A stretch of 38,692 bases of DNA from positions 1 to 38,692 of the forward strand of contig NZ_JYJG01000247.1 of assembly GCF_000955955.1 (NCBI RefSeq), read 5' to 3'. A model generated the notes under the pieces. It ran no database searches. It saw only the letters and a list, made by a program, of their open reading frames with translations, and was not told the origin of the DNA. The stretch's first letter is position 1. The number at the start of each line of letters is the position of its first letter. This DNA is from Lentzea aerocolonigenes (lineage in GTDB: Bacteria > Actinomycetota > Actinomycetes > Mycobacteriales > Pseudonocardiaceae). Below, one piece after another: positions 21,743-30,152 of the stretch. A program made the translations under genes and the position numbers.

Positions 21743-22179
21743 TAGCTCGTCCTTTCATCAGGGGCTCTGGCGACGAGCTCGGCCGCCACGCCTGAGAGTT
21801 GCTTCGCGCGGCGGATCTTCCAGATCCGGCAGATCGACGCGATGGCCAGCGCGAACAGGAACGCCGCGAACCCGAGAGCCCGGCTGCCGTTGACGCCGAG
21901 AGACCAGAGGCCGTACCAGGCCCCGATGCCGGCCAGCGGCCACAAGCCGATGCGCTCGATCAGCACCCCGGAGACGTTGCCCATGATCATGCCAGCCAGG
22001 GCCGCGAAGGCCGAGAGGGCGAACCCCGCGATGAAGACTCTGCCCCAGGGATCCGGGAACACCCTCAGGGTGCTTGTCGCGAACCTGTTGAAGTCCACGA
22101 GGGCCGCGAGTCCGTAGAGGACGACCGCGGCGAGCACGGTGATCTGGAACGGCTCCCGTCCTGACGGGATGAGCTTCAT
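21742..22179 (-). CDS. Phage membrane protein, four predicted helices (holin-like position)
   Basis: A 145-residue membrane protein with helices around FQITVLAAVVLYGLAALVDF, VFIAGFALSAFAALAGMIMG, LWPLAGIGAWYGLWSLG and ALGFAAFLFALAIASICRIW, and a charged C-terminal tail. It follows the last tail gene, where many actinophages encode holins. Four helices in 145 residues fit a holin or an accessory membrane protein. No endolysin gene is adjacent, which weakens the lysis reading. Confidence 0.6.
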   Translation of the reverse strand: MKLIPSGREPFQITVLAAVVLYGLAALVDFNRFATSTLRVFPDPWGRVFIAGFALSAFAALAGMIMGNVSGVLIERIGLWPLAGIGAWYGLWSLGVNGSRALGFAAFLFALAIASICRIWKIRRAKQLSGVAAELVARAPDERTS

Positions 22180-22196
22180 GCGTTCCCTCGCGTAAC

Positions 22197-22664
22197 TCAG
22201 AAGATGTAGGACTCGTAGCTGATCTGGGCGACCAGGTAGTCACCGTTCGCCCACGTCTGGGGAACGGTGGAGCGGAAGGTGTCGCCACCGCCGTTGTCGG
22301 TCATCGTCATCGCGGTGCCGCCGCTCTTCACATGGCAGACACCGACCCGGTTGGCGGTGCCGCTGTCGAACACGTAGACCAGCCCCACCCACAGCGAGTT
22401 GGCGCCCAGCCCTGGCACCGTGGCCGCAGCCTCAGGAAGGGCGAAGGACCAGAAGCCTGATCCGAACGTCGTCGTGGAGCCGGGCAGCATAGAGACCCTG
22501 ACCATGACGGTGATGCCGATCTTCGTCCACGCACCGGTGAGAGTGCCGTTACCGATCGAGGGGTTGCTCGAATCTCCGGTCCATGTCGGGGTGTACGTGG
22601 TCCACGCCGCACCCACGGCGGCGTTGAGCGTCGAAGCGGTCAGTTTCTCGCCCGCGTAAAACAT
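22197..22664 (-). CDS. Phage tail tip/receptor-binding-like protein
   Basis: A 155-residue, almost entirely beta-rich protein. It starts MFYAGEKLTASTLNAAVG, a short N-terminal segment also seen at the start of actinophage tail fibre and minor tail proteins, followed by WTTYTPTWTGDSSNPSIGNGTL, a motif of small receptor-binding-type proteins, and ends in YLVAQISYES. GGAGG overlaps the stop of the large tail protein just upstream, so the two are co-translated. It probably sits at the tail tip. Confidence 0.65.
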   Translation of the reverse strand: MFYAGEKLTASTLNAAVGAAWTTYTPTWTGDSSNPSIGNGTLTGAWTKIGITVMVRVSMLPGSTTTFGSGFWSFALPEAAATVPGLGANSLWVGLVYVFDSGTANRVGVCHVKSGGTAMTMTDNGGGDTFRSTVPQTWANGDYLVAQISYESYIF

Positions 22665-22673
22665 GTCGTCCTC

Positions 22674-25436
22674 CTACAATCCCAGGTAGCTCGGGCGAGC
22701 CAGGCGGACTGGCCGGAACAGGTCGTGAGCCTTGACGACGCCGTTCGTGCTTCTGACGACGGTGAATGTCTGAGGTGAAGAGGCACCGCTCACAGCGGTC
22801 ACAATCATTTTCTCTCCCCCGGCCTTCACGTCGTAGGGCTGGTCGGCACCGCTCCAGAGCACATCAGGGTTAACGTCCACCTGGATGCTGGTTTGTGTCG
22901 AATCAATGGGCGCGTTGAGCGTAGTGGCGTTATCCGCGTCGAAGCTGTCATCAAGGTAAGAGGCGTCCAGCTCAAAGACTCGATATGTGGATGCAGGTAT
23001 GCACACCAATTCTAGCGTGTGATTGAACCGCGTAAGATGGCGGTTGATTCCAACCACAATCTGATCGGCATCTTCGTAGATCCATGCGGCACTCAAGTCA
23101 GCGAGGGTGACCTGGTCCCCAATGTCGAGATCGAGCAGCCTGGCGTACAACTCAGCGTTATCTTCGAAGATCTGCGTTCGGTGAAGTTCGATCACGACCT
23201 TCGGGTAACGCGGATCTTCGACCAGCCCCTGATGAACTCGCCAAGCCCCCTGGTCAATCAGCTGTGCGTCTGAATATAGATTCAGATCGACCCGGAGAGG
23301 CGAGCGGTTGAAGGGCCCCCCAGAGGTGGGGTTGATGAGCAGCTCACCCTCATCACCAGAAGCAACGGTTGCCTCACCGCCCAGCCAGTTCTTGACCAAG
23401 ACGGAGTCATGTAGGTCCTTGGTGTCGCTCACCGGCTTCCAGGGAGGACTGAGCTCTCCATTGGCCAGGCTGAGCGTCGCCCAAGAAGTCTGCGTGTAGA
23501 GGGACTTTCGCGTCCGGTAGGACATGCTTTCCGCTGAACGGTGCTCATACAAGATGCCGCCGTCGGCTTCGGCGCATTCATCCAAGATCTTCAACAGATC
23601 TTCGGTCGGCTGTGGTCCCATCGGTTCGGTATCGGAAAGGTCACCGATCCACGCGAACGGGAAAGGGAAGTAGTTCAGCGTTGCGCATGCTCGGGACATC
23701 CGGTCACCGGCCGTTTCTCCCCTGAAACCGAACGCGGCATCCCAAGCCTCATAGGCAGAAGTCGAGAAAGATCCGTTGTAAACGGCGACGTGGCCGATAG
23801 ACATAGGGTTCGACGGACCGGCCGCGTTCGAGAAGAGGATGAAGAAGATCGAGCCGAGTGTGCCTGCATACGCGCTGCCGGTCACGCTTTCACCGTCGAT
23901 CAGCAAATCCCAGGCGATCGTTCCCGACCCAGCAGCCGCCAGCCGGATGTGGTGCACACCTCCATCGAAAGCACGCGGATAGGACACAACTGTTGAACCA
24001 GCATCATCGACAACCGTGATTTGCTTGGCGGAAACATCGAAGATGACATCAAAGGCACCGTTATCATGCAGAACCTGAAATGCAGTATCCTCCTTTGCGC
24101 CTTCCGAACGGGTGAAGTCAAACATCCATCCCGATGCCGCCGAGAAGCCCTGCATAGAAATGTCGCCCTGAGTGCTGAAGGTGTCCGGACCTTGCAGCTG
24201 AACTGAAGGCGCCAACCACGGGGCCAACACTCCCTGCCCGAATACACGCTCAGGGGAGATTGCGCTCGTGAGAGTAAGCGGTCGATCCCCGATGAGTGGC
24301 TGACCTGTCGTGGAAAGAGGACCGTCCTCAAGTGGCCAATAGTGCTGGACCTCCGCAACTCCCTGCCCATCGGTCGGGATAAATCGCCGAGGAGCGGAAC
24401 GAATCAGACCAGAACCACGGTTGACAAACTCCCTGACACCCCTGGAGTCGATTTCGACTGTGTTGTCCTGCCCGGAGGCATCTCGACCCTGCGGCCATCC
24501 ATAGATCTCGGTGTAGGCGAGCGGACAGCGAATCTCGATGTCGTCGTAGCTGAACACCAACGGCACGTTCGTGTTGCCAGTATCGACAACCGAACGGATG
24601 GCGAACCTGCCTGACGCCTTGCGGATGGTGCTGGTTGCGTAGCCACCCGAATCAACCGCTGTGATCATCCAGTCCAAAGGCTCGGCGCTGGTGGCGACCC
24701 ATGCTTTCGCCCGAACCGTTTGACCCTCCACATGGGCCCGGAGCTTCAGCGCCTGAGACGAGGTGTGCGTGATGCCGGAGACGACAACAGGCGCACCGAC
24801 GAGGCTCGTACCCGCCGAGTCCAGGATGTCCAGGGACAGGCTCTCGTCGGTGGCGATGAGCAGGCGCACCGCGTAGTACTCCGTCAAGCCCGGCGACAGC
24901 CGAAAGAACATGTCGGCGGCTACCACACCACCTGTGATGTTGCTGGCGCTGAGCGAAAACGTCATGGTGGCGTCGAAGTCGCGCTGGTCGAAGTCGGCCA
25001 GGTAGCTCAGACGCTCGCTGAGGGCGCTGCTGATCGCGTGGGTCGCCTTGCCCCCGGACTTGGCGTAGTCGCCCGCAGAGCCACCCGAGGTGGACCACGC
25101 GTAGGGCGTCCAGGCACCGTCAGCATCGGCATCCATGGAGCCCCAGCTGTTGGTGGCGTTGGTCGTAGCCGTGTCCTTCGCCAGCCGGAGTGACGTCTCC
25201 ATGGAGTTGTTGCGGCTCAGGTACTCGTAGTAGGCCCCCATCGGGTTGAGTTCCGAGTAGTTGCCGCTGTTGTTGTTGAGGGTGAAGCCGCATCGTTGTG
25301 GAGGGGCTGAGGTGTCCTCGTCCTTGCGTCCACGTTGGATGGTCACACCCTGCGCGGCGCGGACGTCGCTGGAGATGTCCACCCAGTCGAAGTTGAGAAA
25401 GACGCGCGTCACGATGTCGTTCACGAGCCGGGCCAT
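22674..25436 (-). CDS. Phage minor tail protein, 920 residues, LamG-like module
   Basis: A large minor tail (tail-tip) protein. The N-terminus (NDIVTRVFLNFDWVDISSDV, then CGFTLNNNSGNYSELNPMG) is a typical distal-tail start in actinophages; a first beta-sandwich covers about 110-300, and a laminin-G/concanavalin-like region about 400-570 (QHYWPLEDG, FDGGVHHIRLAAAGSG, SIGHVAVYNGSFSTSAYEAW). A tail-hub-like region follows (about 580-830). The last 60 residues (SIQVDVNPDVLW, GGEKMIVTAVSG, FTVVRSTNGVVKAH) repeat a module seen in the connector at 30985-32304. TGATG couples it to the tape measure gene. From about 24600 leftwards its base composition is visibly less GC-rich, suggesting that its two parts have different origins. 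Confidence 0.75.
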   Translation of the reverse strand: MARLVNDIVTRVFLNFDWVDISSDVRAAQGVTIQRGRKDEDTSAPPQRCGFTLNNNSGNYSELNPMGAYYEYLSRNNSMETSLRLAKDTATTNATNSWGSMDADADGAWTPYAWSTSGGSAGDYAKSGGKATHAISSALSERLSYLADFDQRDFDATMTFSLSASNITGGVVAADMFFRLSPGLTEYYAVRLLIATDESLSLDILDSAGTSLVGAPVVVSGITHTSSQALKLRAHVEGQTVRAKAWVATSAEPLDWMITAVDSGGYATSTIRKASGRFAIRSVVDTGNTNVPLVFSYDDIEIRCPLAYTEIYGWPQGRDASGQDNTVEIDSRGVREFVNRGSGLIRSAPRRFIPTDGQGVAEVQHYWPLEDGPLSTTGQPLIGDRPLTLTSAISPERVFGQGVLAPWLAPSVQLQGPDTFSTQGDISMQGFSAASGWMFDFTRSEGAKEDTAFQVLHDNGAFDVIFDVSAKQITVVDDAGSTVVSYPRAFDGGVHHIRLAAAGSGTIAWDLLIDGESVTGSAYAGTLGSIFFILFSNAAGPSNPMSIGHVAVYNGSFSTSAYEAWDAAFGFRGETAGDRMSRACATLNYFPFPFAWIGDLSDTEPMGPQPTEDLLKILDECAEADGGILYEHRSAESMSYRTRKSLYTQTSWATLSLANGELSPPWKPVSDTKDLHDSVLVKNWLGGEATVASGDEGELLINPTSGGPFNRSPLRVDLNLYSDAQLIDQGAWRVHQGLVEDPRYPKVVIELHRTQIFEDNAELYARLLDLDIGDQVTLADLSAAWIYEDADQIVVGINRHLTRFNHTLELVCIPASTYRVFELDASYLDDSFDADNATTLNAPIDSTQTSIQVDVNPDVLWSGADQPYDVKAGGEKMIVTAVSGASSPQTFTVVRSTNGVVKAHDLFRPVRLARPSYLGL

Positions 25437-26083
25437 CAGCCAAGCACCTCCGGCTTACCTCCGCGCTTGCGCACGACGCCCTTCAGCGGGTCGACCAGGA
25501 GCGCCGCGAGCACCTTGCCGTCGACCTCCAGCACGATGGGCATTGGGCCACCACCCATGCCTCCGCCACCGCTACCGAACATCTGCTGCTCCAGGCGGCG
25601 TGTGGTTCCCGCGTTGATGACCGTGGATCCGTTGGGAAGGCGAACGTTCTCGGGACCCTGCTCGTTGATGATGGTGTCGCCGCCGCGGGCTCCACCGGTC
25701 GCGGCGTGCGCCGTGGAGCTGATGCCACCGGTCGCCAGACGACCAGCTGAGGCAAGACCACCGGACCCGAGCACCGACGTGTAGATCTGGACGGTGCGGC
25801 CGTTGTTCATGCGGATGAAGCCGTCGATCATCCCCTGCGCCGTGTTGACACCGAGCAGCTGCAACGAGGTCGCGATCTGTTGCGGGGTCAGCGCGTACTG
25901 CCGGTTGAGTGCGGCGATCTGCTGCTCGTTGAGGCCCGCCTGGCGCCACGTCTCGTTGAGACGGTCGCGCATGCGGTTGGTGTCGTTGATGAACTGCTCG
26001 CGGCTGCCCTGCCCGTTCGACACAGCCGAGGCCATCTCCGTGAACGCCTCCTGGACGTCACGGACCTGGTCGTAGAGCTCGCG
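25436..26083 (-). pseudogene. Tape measure protein, C-terminal part (out of frame)
   Basis: The second frame of the tape measure gene. It resumes with GRELYDQVRDVQEAFTEMAS exactly where the first frame leaves off, continues with LNEQQIAALNRQYALTPQQI, and ends with the glycine-rich FGSGGGGMGGGPMP and the typical tape measure tail VLEVDGKVLAALLVDPLKG. It has no ribosome binding site of its own near the junction; the first internal ATG is at 26035. Joining it to the upstream frame needs the skipping of one base near 26082-26090. The frame remains open upstream to 26182, but that stretch is only a shadow of the first part. Confidence 0.7.
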
Positions 26084-27293
26084 GCCCGTTCTCGTTAGTG
26101 ACGTCGAAGGCGCCTGCCTGGTCGAGCAACGTGGAGCCGAAACCCTTGGCCTTGGTCTCGGCGTCGAAGAACTCCTTGCCAATCTTGCTGATGGCGTCAG
26201 CGCTGGAGGAGAGCGCCTGGGTGTAGTCCGGGGTCTGACCCGAGAGCTGATCCATCAACTTCAGAAGCCCCGACGCCTTCTTCGCCGAGTCGTCGCCAGC
26301 GTCACCGATCTCCTCGAACGCGGCAGCGACTGTCCGCATCGCGGGCGTCGACTTCTCCGACGCGGCCCCTACAGCGTCGAGCCGGTCGCGGGCGGCCTCC
26401 AGCTTGTCGAGCTGTCCCCAGGCGTCCATAAAGCGGACGACCGAGGCGGGAAGGATGTTGTTCTTCGCGCCCTCGTAGATGTCGTTGAGGACTTCCATGG
26501 TGCCGAGACCGACCTCGCCCAGCTTGCCCATGAGGAAGACCGCGTCGCCCAGAGCCTTGGGGTTCTTCTCGACTGAGCGGGCCAGATCCCCGAAGCTGTC
26601 CGCGAGACCCTCGATGATGCCGGGCAGGCGCCCGCCCAAGTCGTTCAGAACAGCCTTGAAGGCAGAGCCGATCGGCTGGAGCGCTGGGCGGAACTTGCCC
26701 AACGAACGCGCCAGGTCATCACCGAATTGCGATACAGCAGGAGCTGTGTCGCGAAAGAACGCCGACAACTCCGGCTTGAGATTGTTGAACTCGCGCCGTG
26801 CCGAGTTGGTGATGTCAGCCCAGGTCTTCTCGTACGGCTTCGCAATCTGCTCCATGCCCGAGGACATGTCGCGCTTGAAGTCGTCGATGATGACCTTGGT
26901 GCTGGACGATCCCGCTGACGCCTTCAGACCGAGGCCGGCAAGCCCCGCACCGAACGCGGTGACAGTCGCACCAGCCATCGCCGCACCCGCGACCACACCA
27001 GCAGCAGCCGCAGCACCAGCGACTCTGGGGTCATTCAGCGCGCCGGGGAGCTTGGCCACAAGCCCCCCAGCACCGTCGAGGATCTTGCCGAAGCTGCCAG
27101 AGAAGGCGGACCCGGACTTCGAGCCCGCTCCCGCCCAGATCGACGGCAGGCCACCGAGCGACTTACCGAGCCCCTTCGAGCTGGAGTCGAGGTCCTTGAT
27201 CTCCTTGCTGAGCTCCTTGGCCTCTTTCTTGGCGACGCCGAATCCGCCTCGGGAGACGTACTTATCCGAGACGATTACCTGAACTTCATTCAC
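26058..27293 (-). CDS. Tape measure protein, N-terminal part
   Basis: The first frame of the tape measure gene (411 codons as read). GTG 27293 overlaps the stop of the frameshifted tail chaperone. It begins NEVQVIVSDKYVSRGG, followed by a heptad-rich AKKEAKELSKEIKDLDSSSKG, then a hydrophobic Ala/Gly-rich segment AGAAAAAGVVAGAAMAG, as in most siphovirus tape measure proteins, and helical repeats. At ...FDVTNENG the reading frame changes, and the last few residues before the stop at 26058 are not native. With the second part the protein would be about 619 residues, implying a tail of roughly 90 nm by the usual rule of about 0.15 nm per residue. Confidence 0.75.
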   Translation of the reverse strand: MNEVQVIVSDKYVSRGGFGVAKKEAKELSKEIKDLDSSSKGLGKSLGGLPSIWAGAGSKSGSAFSGSFGKILDGAGGLVAKLPGALNDPRVAGAAAAAGVVAGAAMAGATVTAFGAGLAGLGLKASAGSSSTKVIIDDFKRDMSSGMEQIAKPYEKTWADITNSARREFNNLKPELSAFFRDTAPAVSQFGDDLARSLGKFRPALQPIGSAFKAVLNDLGGRLPGIIEGLADSFGDLARSVEKNPKALGDAVFLMGKLGEVGLGTMEVLNDIYEGAKNNILPASVVRFMDAWGQLDKLEAARDRLDAVGAASEKSTPAMRTVAAAFEEIGDAGDDSAKKASGLLKLMDQLSGQTPDYTQALSSSADAISKIGKEFFDAETKAKGFGSTLLDQAGAFDVTNENGPRALRPGP

Positions 27294-27873
27294 TCGGCAC
27301 CCCCTTCAGATTCGATGGCCAGCAACTCAAGGAGTTCGGTGGATTCCTCCAGCAATGCGTTCGGCAGGCATTTGAACCGGTCGCACATCCGGAGGATCCA
27401 CTCCGTCTCTTTCAGCTCGCGAGGCTTTCGGACAGGGACTCCATCGGAATCAACTCCTCCGCCAGCGAACTTCCACCGACGGAGGGCTTCGCCAAAGGGC
27501 GGCTGATGCTCCCCAGCGCGTCAACCCATGCGCGGATTAGGATCAGGACGAACTCCCGGTCCTGGTCCCACAGCCCAGCCTCGGTGGCGGGAACCGGTAC
27601 CTCGTCCTCATCGGTGAGGTTCCAGTCCAGCAGGCAGGTCGAGAAGACCTTGATGATGAACTCGAACTGCGAGTCGGGGTTGGCCGCGAAGTCGTAGACG
27701 GTGCCGTCCTCGTCCTCAAAGGACTCTGGTGGCTCGCCGTCGATGATGCCCGTGATCGCCATGTACTTGCGCAGGCTGGTGGCCGTGGCACGTGCCTCCA
27801 AGCCTGCGAGCTCCTCGCCCTCGGGCCACACCAGCTTGTACGTCTTGCGGCGCGTGAAGAAGCCCTTGCCCAT
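27290..27873 (-). CDS. Tail assembly chaperone GT, made by -1 programmed frameshift
   Basis: Ribosomes that slip one base back at CCCTTTG (27493-27499) read on past the stop of the short protein in the frame ...FGEALRRWKFAGGGVDSDG, then RELKETEWILRMCDRFKCL and LLEESTELLELLAIESEGG, to a stop at 27290-27292. The product is 127 codons of the first frame plus 67 of the second, about 194 residues. The C-terminal extension has the 'W-x-L...LP..LL.E....LLAL' character of lambda gpGT-type chaperones, which recruit tape measure and tail tube protein. Its stop overlaps the GTG of the tape measure gene. Confidence 0.8.
27412..27873 (-). CDS. Tail assembly chaperone G (unshifted product)
   Basis: A 153-residue protein in the usual place between tail tube and tape measure genes. 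It starts MGKGFFTRRKTYKLVWPEGEE at ATG 27873, overlapping the previous stop (TGATG), and is rich in acidic and aromatic residues (DQDREFVLILIRAWVDALG), like gpG-type chaperones. The frame upstream of 27873 is only a shadow of the tail tube gene. The main product ends at 27412; a minor product continues in the -1 frame (separate entry). Confidence 0.75.
   Translation of the reverse strand: MGKGFFTRRKTYKLVWPEGEELAGLEARATATSLRKYMAITGIIDGEPPESFEDEDGTVYDFAANPDSQFEFIIKVFSTCLLDWNLTDEDEVPVPATEAGLWDQDREFVLILIRAWVDALGSISRPLAKPSVGGSSLAEELIPMESLSESLAS
27493..27499 (-). promoter_or_regulatory. -1 ribosomal frameshift slippery heptamer
   Basis: On the minus strand the heptamer C CCT TTG, phased exactly with the zero frame (codon CCT at 27498-27496), has the X XXY YYZ form: both tRNAs can re-pair as CCC and TTT after slipping one base. 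The -1 frame is open from here to 27290 and encodes a chaperone-like extension. Confidence 0.8.
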
Positions 27874-28283
27874 CAGGTCGTCCAGGCGTTGAAGACGCCA
27901 CCGGTCAGCACGCCGGGAGAGGCCCACACGAGGGAGCCGTCCTGGGCACGCGTCCAGGTGTAGTCGGTGAACAGGTACTCGTTGGAGAACAAGGGAGTTC
28001 CCGCGTCGATCGTCACCGTGCGCGCCACCGAGGTCGTCGGCACCGTCTTGAAGACGTCGTGCTGCTGGTTGCTCGCGGCATCGACGGTGCCGGTCAGGTT
28101 GATCGACGAGTCCGCCAGGAGCAGGAGGCGGTCCATGGCGGACGCGTCCTGCCCTGTGGTGTCCTGCACGCCGCGTGGCATCGCCAGGTCCCAGTTGGTG
28201 ACCTGCGGCCGGATGTCTCGTGGCGTGCCACCCGCGTCGTCTACCGACAGCGCGGCGAGGGCCACACCGGTCTGCTTGCTCAT
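27873..28283 (-). CDS. Phage tail tube-like protein, short paralogue
   Basis: A 136-residue protein immediately upstream of the tail chaperone genes, where the major tail protein usually lies. It shares a scattered but convincing pattern with the first part of the 461-residue protein at 28766-30151: S-A-M-D-R-L-L, then D-x-A-(x4)-H-D-x-F-(K/R)-T, then R/Q-D-G-S-(L/V). It has no LamG insertion. ATG 28283 has AGGAGGAG just upstream, overlapping the previous gene's stop. Which of the two is the actual tube subunit cannot be told from the sequence. Confidence 0.65.
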   Translation of the reverse strand: MSKQTGVALAALSVDDAGGTPRDIRPQVTNWDLAMPRGVQDTTGQDASAMDRLLLLADSSINLTGTVDAASNQQHDVFKTVPTTSVARTVTIDAGTPLFSNEYLFTDYTWTRAQDGSLVWASPGVLTGGVFNAWTT

Positions 28284-28293
28284 CTTCTCCTCC

Positions 28294-28773
28294 TCAGCCC
28301 TGCGCCAGCCGGGTCAGCAGCTTGTCGCGGTGTTCGGACATGTCGTCGATCCAGTCGGCCATGCTCTGGTGGGTGCGCTGTTCGCCTCGCGGATTGCCGC
28401 GCCAGTCCCCGCCTCGGACGATGAAGAGCTCCGGACGGCCGATGCGGACGCGGTGACGGCCCGCGTCGCCGTCGAAGCAGGTCTGGCCCGCCTCGAACTC
28501 CCAGAAGGTCTGGCCAGGTCCGAGGTCCACCGTGCGGAACCTCTTGCCCGACTGCTTGATGTCACGCAGCAGGAGCTCGCCGTTAGCGCGCTTGGCGATG
28601 CGCTCGATGTGGATCCGCCAGCCGTGGCGGTAGTTCGCGCAGTCAGCGTCCTGGCAGGTGGCGACCCGCCAATGCGTCGACAACGGCGCCTGGATGCCGT
28701 AGGTCTTCATGGCGTGGGCCGGCAACTGGGGAGTCGCTCGGTTGAGCTTCAGACGTGCGAACGGATCACGCAT
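28294..28773 (-). CDS. Phage structural-module protein of unknown function
   Basis: A 159-residue soluble protein beginning MRDPFARLKLNRATPQLPAH. It contains a Cys pair in THWRVATCQDADCANYRHGW, a mixed alpha/beta core (GQTFWEFEAGQTCFDGDAGRH, RPELFIVRGGDWRGNPRG) and a charged helical C-terminus (WIDDMSEHRDKLLTRL). Proteins of this kind recur between tail genes in actinophages without an assigned role. Its start overlaps the end of the tail protein gene by eight bases, and its stop adjoins the AGGAGGAG of the next gene, so it is read as part of the tail operon. Confidence 0.6.
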   Translation of the reverse strand: MRDPFARLKLNRATPQLPAHAMKTYGIQAPLSTHWRVATCQDADCANYRHGWRIHIERIAKRANGELLLRDIKQSGKRFRTVDLGPGQTFWEFEAGQTCFDGDAGRHRVRIGRPELFIVRGGDWRGNPRGEQRTHQSMADWIDDMSEHRDKLLTRLAQG

Positions 28774-30151
28774 GGAAGATCACCTCCACCAGGTTCTTCT
28801 CGACGGCGACTCGGAACACGAGGTTGGTGAAGCCGCCGGTTGTCGTGGTGACCACGCGCAGGTAGCGCTTGATGGTCAGATTGCGGGCGGTCTCGATCCG
28901 GACCGCTGTTGGCGCCGCGGTGATCGAGCCGAAGGAGCCCCCGGTCACGTCCGACCAGGCGTCGTTCACGCCGTTGTCGATGCTGTGCTGGAGCTTCACG
29001 GTCACGTCGGTACCGGTGAGGGAGGTGACCTGAAGGTGGGCCTGGAGGCCGAACCGCATCGGGTAGACGATCGCGGCCGTGCCGTTGAGCGTCCACACGC
29101 GACCGGTGGCGTCGGTGAGGCCGGAGACGTTGGGGATTGGGTGTGCCACCGAAGTGCCGCCGATGCCGCTCTTGACGTCGACCTCGTAGACCTTGCCCGC
29201 GAAGAAGTCCGACGTGCCAGCGTTGCGGGAGCCGATCTCCAGCACGGCGGTGCCCGCGAAGACCGAGGTGGCCGTCGCTGTGGTGATGGTGGCGCCAAGC
29301 TGGGTCCAGGTCGAGCCGTCATCGGAGGTGTAGAACTTCACGTCGTAGCCGGAAGCGCCGTTGTCGACGTCGAGCGTCGCCCGGACCCACTTCTGTGCAC
29401 CGTTGGCCAGCGAGGCGAGGTTGGCGGTGCTGGTCTTGCTGATGCCCGTGACGCCGTCGGCGGAGAACTGAAGGATCAGCGTGCCCGTGGTGGTCAGCAC
29501 CAGAGCGTACGAGCGCTGGTTGCCCGTGACCGTGTACTTGCTGACGATGTAGCCGTCGGCAGCTGGGGTCCAGTCGTTCGGTGCGATCTTCGCGCGGATG
29601 TCGAGGTCGCCCGTGATGTCGAGGGCCGCCGCGTCGGGCGTGGTGACGGTGTTGCCCGAGGAGCCCGGAAGCGAGATGTAGAACTCGCCGTCGGAGTCGT
29701 CCACGCCGGAGCCGTTGGTGGCGGCCGTGTCGGTGCGCGGATCGGCCGTGAGCAGCTCGCACCACTCCAGGCCGTAGCCGGAGCCCTGGGCGTTGGTCGC
29801 GAAGCCGACCGAGCCGTCCTGGTTGCGGGTGGCGTCGTAGTTGGCCTGCTTGGCAACCAGGCACGCGACGGGCGAGCCGACCGTGGTCCCGGCGCAGTAC
29901 ATCAGCAGCTGGTTGCTGGCGCTCATGGTGCGGAAGCGGTCGTGCGCCGATGCCGCTGCACCGTCCAGGAAGGACTTCACCGACAGGCGGCCGTCACGAA
30001 TACCGAGCAGGCGGTCCATGGCGCTCTGGTTGATCGCCGTGAAGTCGAGCGCGGGAGCTCCACCGCCGATGTCCTCGACGGCGTTGATGCCGCCGGAGAG
30101 CTTGTAGCCGTCGGCGTAGAACTCGTGACCCAGGCCGGTTCCCTTGGTCAT
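28766..30151 (-). CDS. Major tail protein with inserted LamG-like domain
   Basis: A 461-residue tail tube candidate. Residues 1-130 (GLGHEFYADGYKLSGGINAV, then SAMDRLLGIRDGRLSVKSF and YCAGTTVGSPVACLVAKQ) look like an actinophage tail tube core. About 165-350 form a LamG/concanavalin-like beta-sandwich: SGNTVTTPDAAALDITGDL, DGYIVSKYTVTGNQRSYAL, WVRATLDVDNGASGYDVKFY, FAGTAVLEIGSRNAGTSDFF, FAGKVYEVDVKSGIGG. Such domains often project from the tail surface and bind carbohydrate. The C-terminal ~80 residues (VTVKLQHSIDNGVNDAW) return to a tail-protein-like beta fold. It lies downstream of the tail terminator gene. Confidence 0.75.
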   Translation of the reverse strand: MTKGTGLGHEFYADGYKLSGGINAVEDIGGGAPALDFTAINQSAMDRLLGIRDGRLSVKSFLDGAAASAHDRFRTMSASNQLLMYCAGTTVGSPVACLVAKQANYDATRNQDGSVGFATNAQGSGYGLEWCELLTADPRTDTAATNGSGVDDSDGEFYISLPGSSGNTVTTPDAAALDITGDLDIRAKIAPNDWTPAADGYIVSKYTVTGNQRSYALVLTTTGTLILQFSADGVTGISKTSTANLASLANGAQKWVRATLDVDNGASGYDVKFYTSDDGSTWTQLGATITTATATSVFAGTAVLEIGSRNAGTSDFFAGKVYEVDVKSGIGGTSVAHPIPNVSGLTDATGRVWTLNGTAAIVYPMRFGLQAHLQVTSLTGTDVTVKLQHSIDNGVNDAWSDVTGGSFGSITAAPTAVRIETARNLTIKRYLRVVTTTTGGFTNLVFRVAVEKNLVEVIFHA

Positions 30152-30152
30152 C

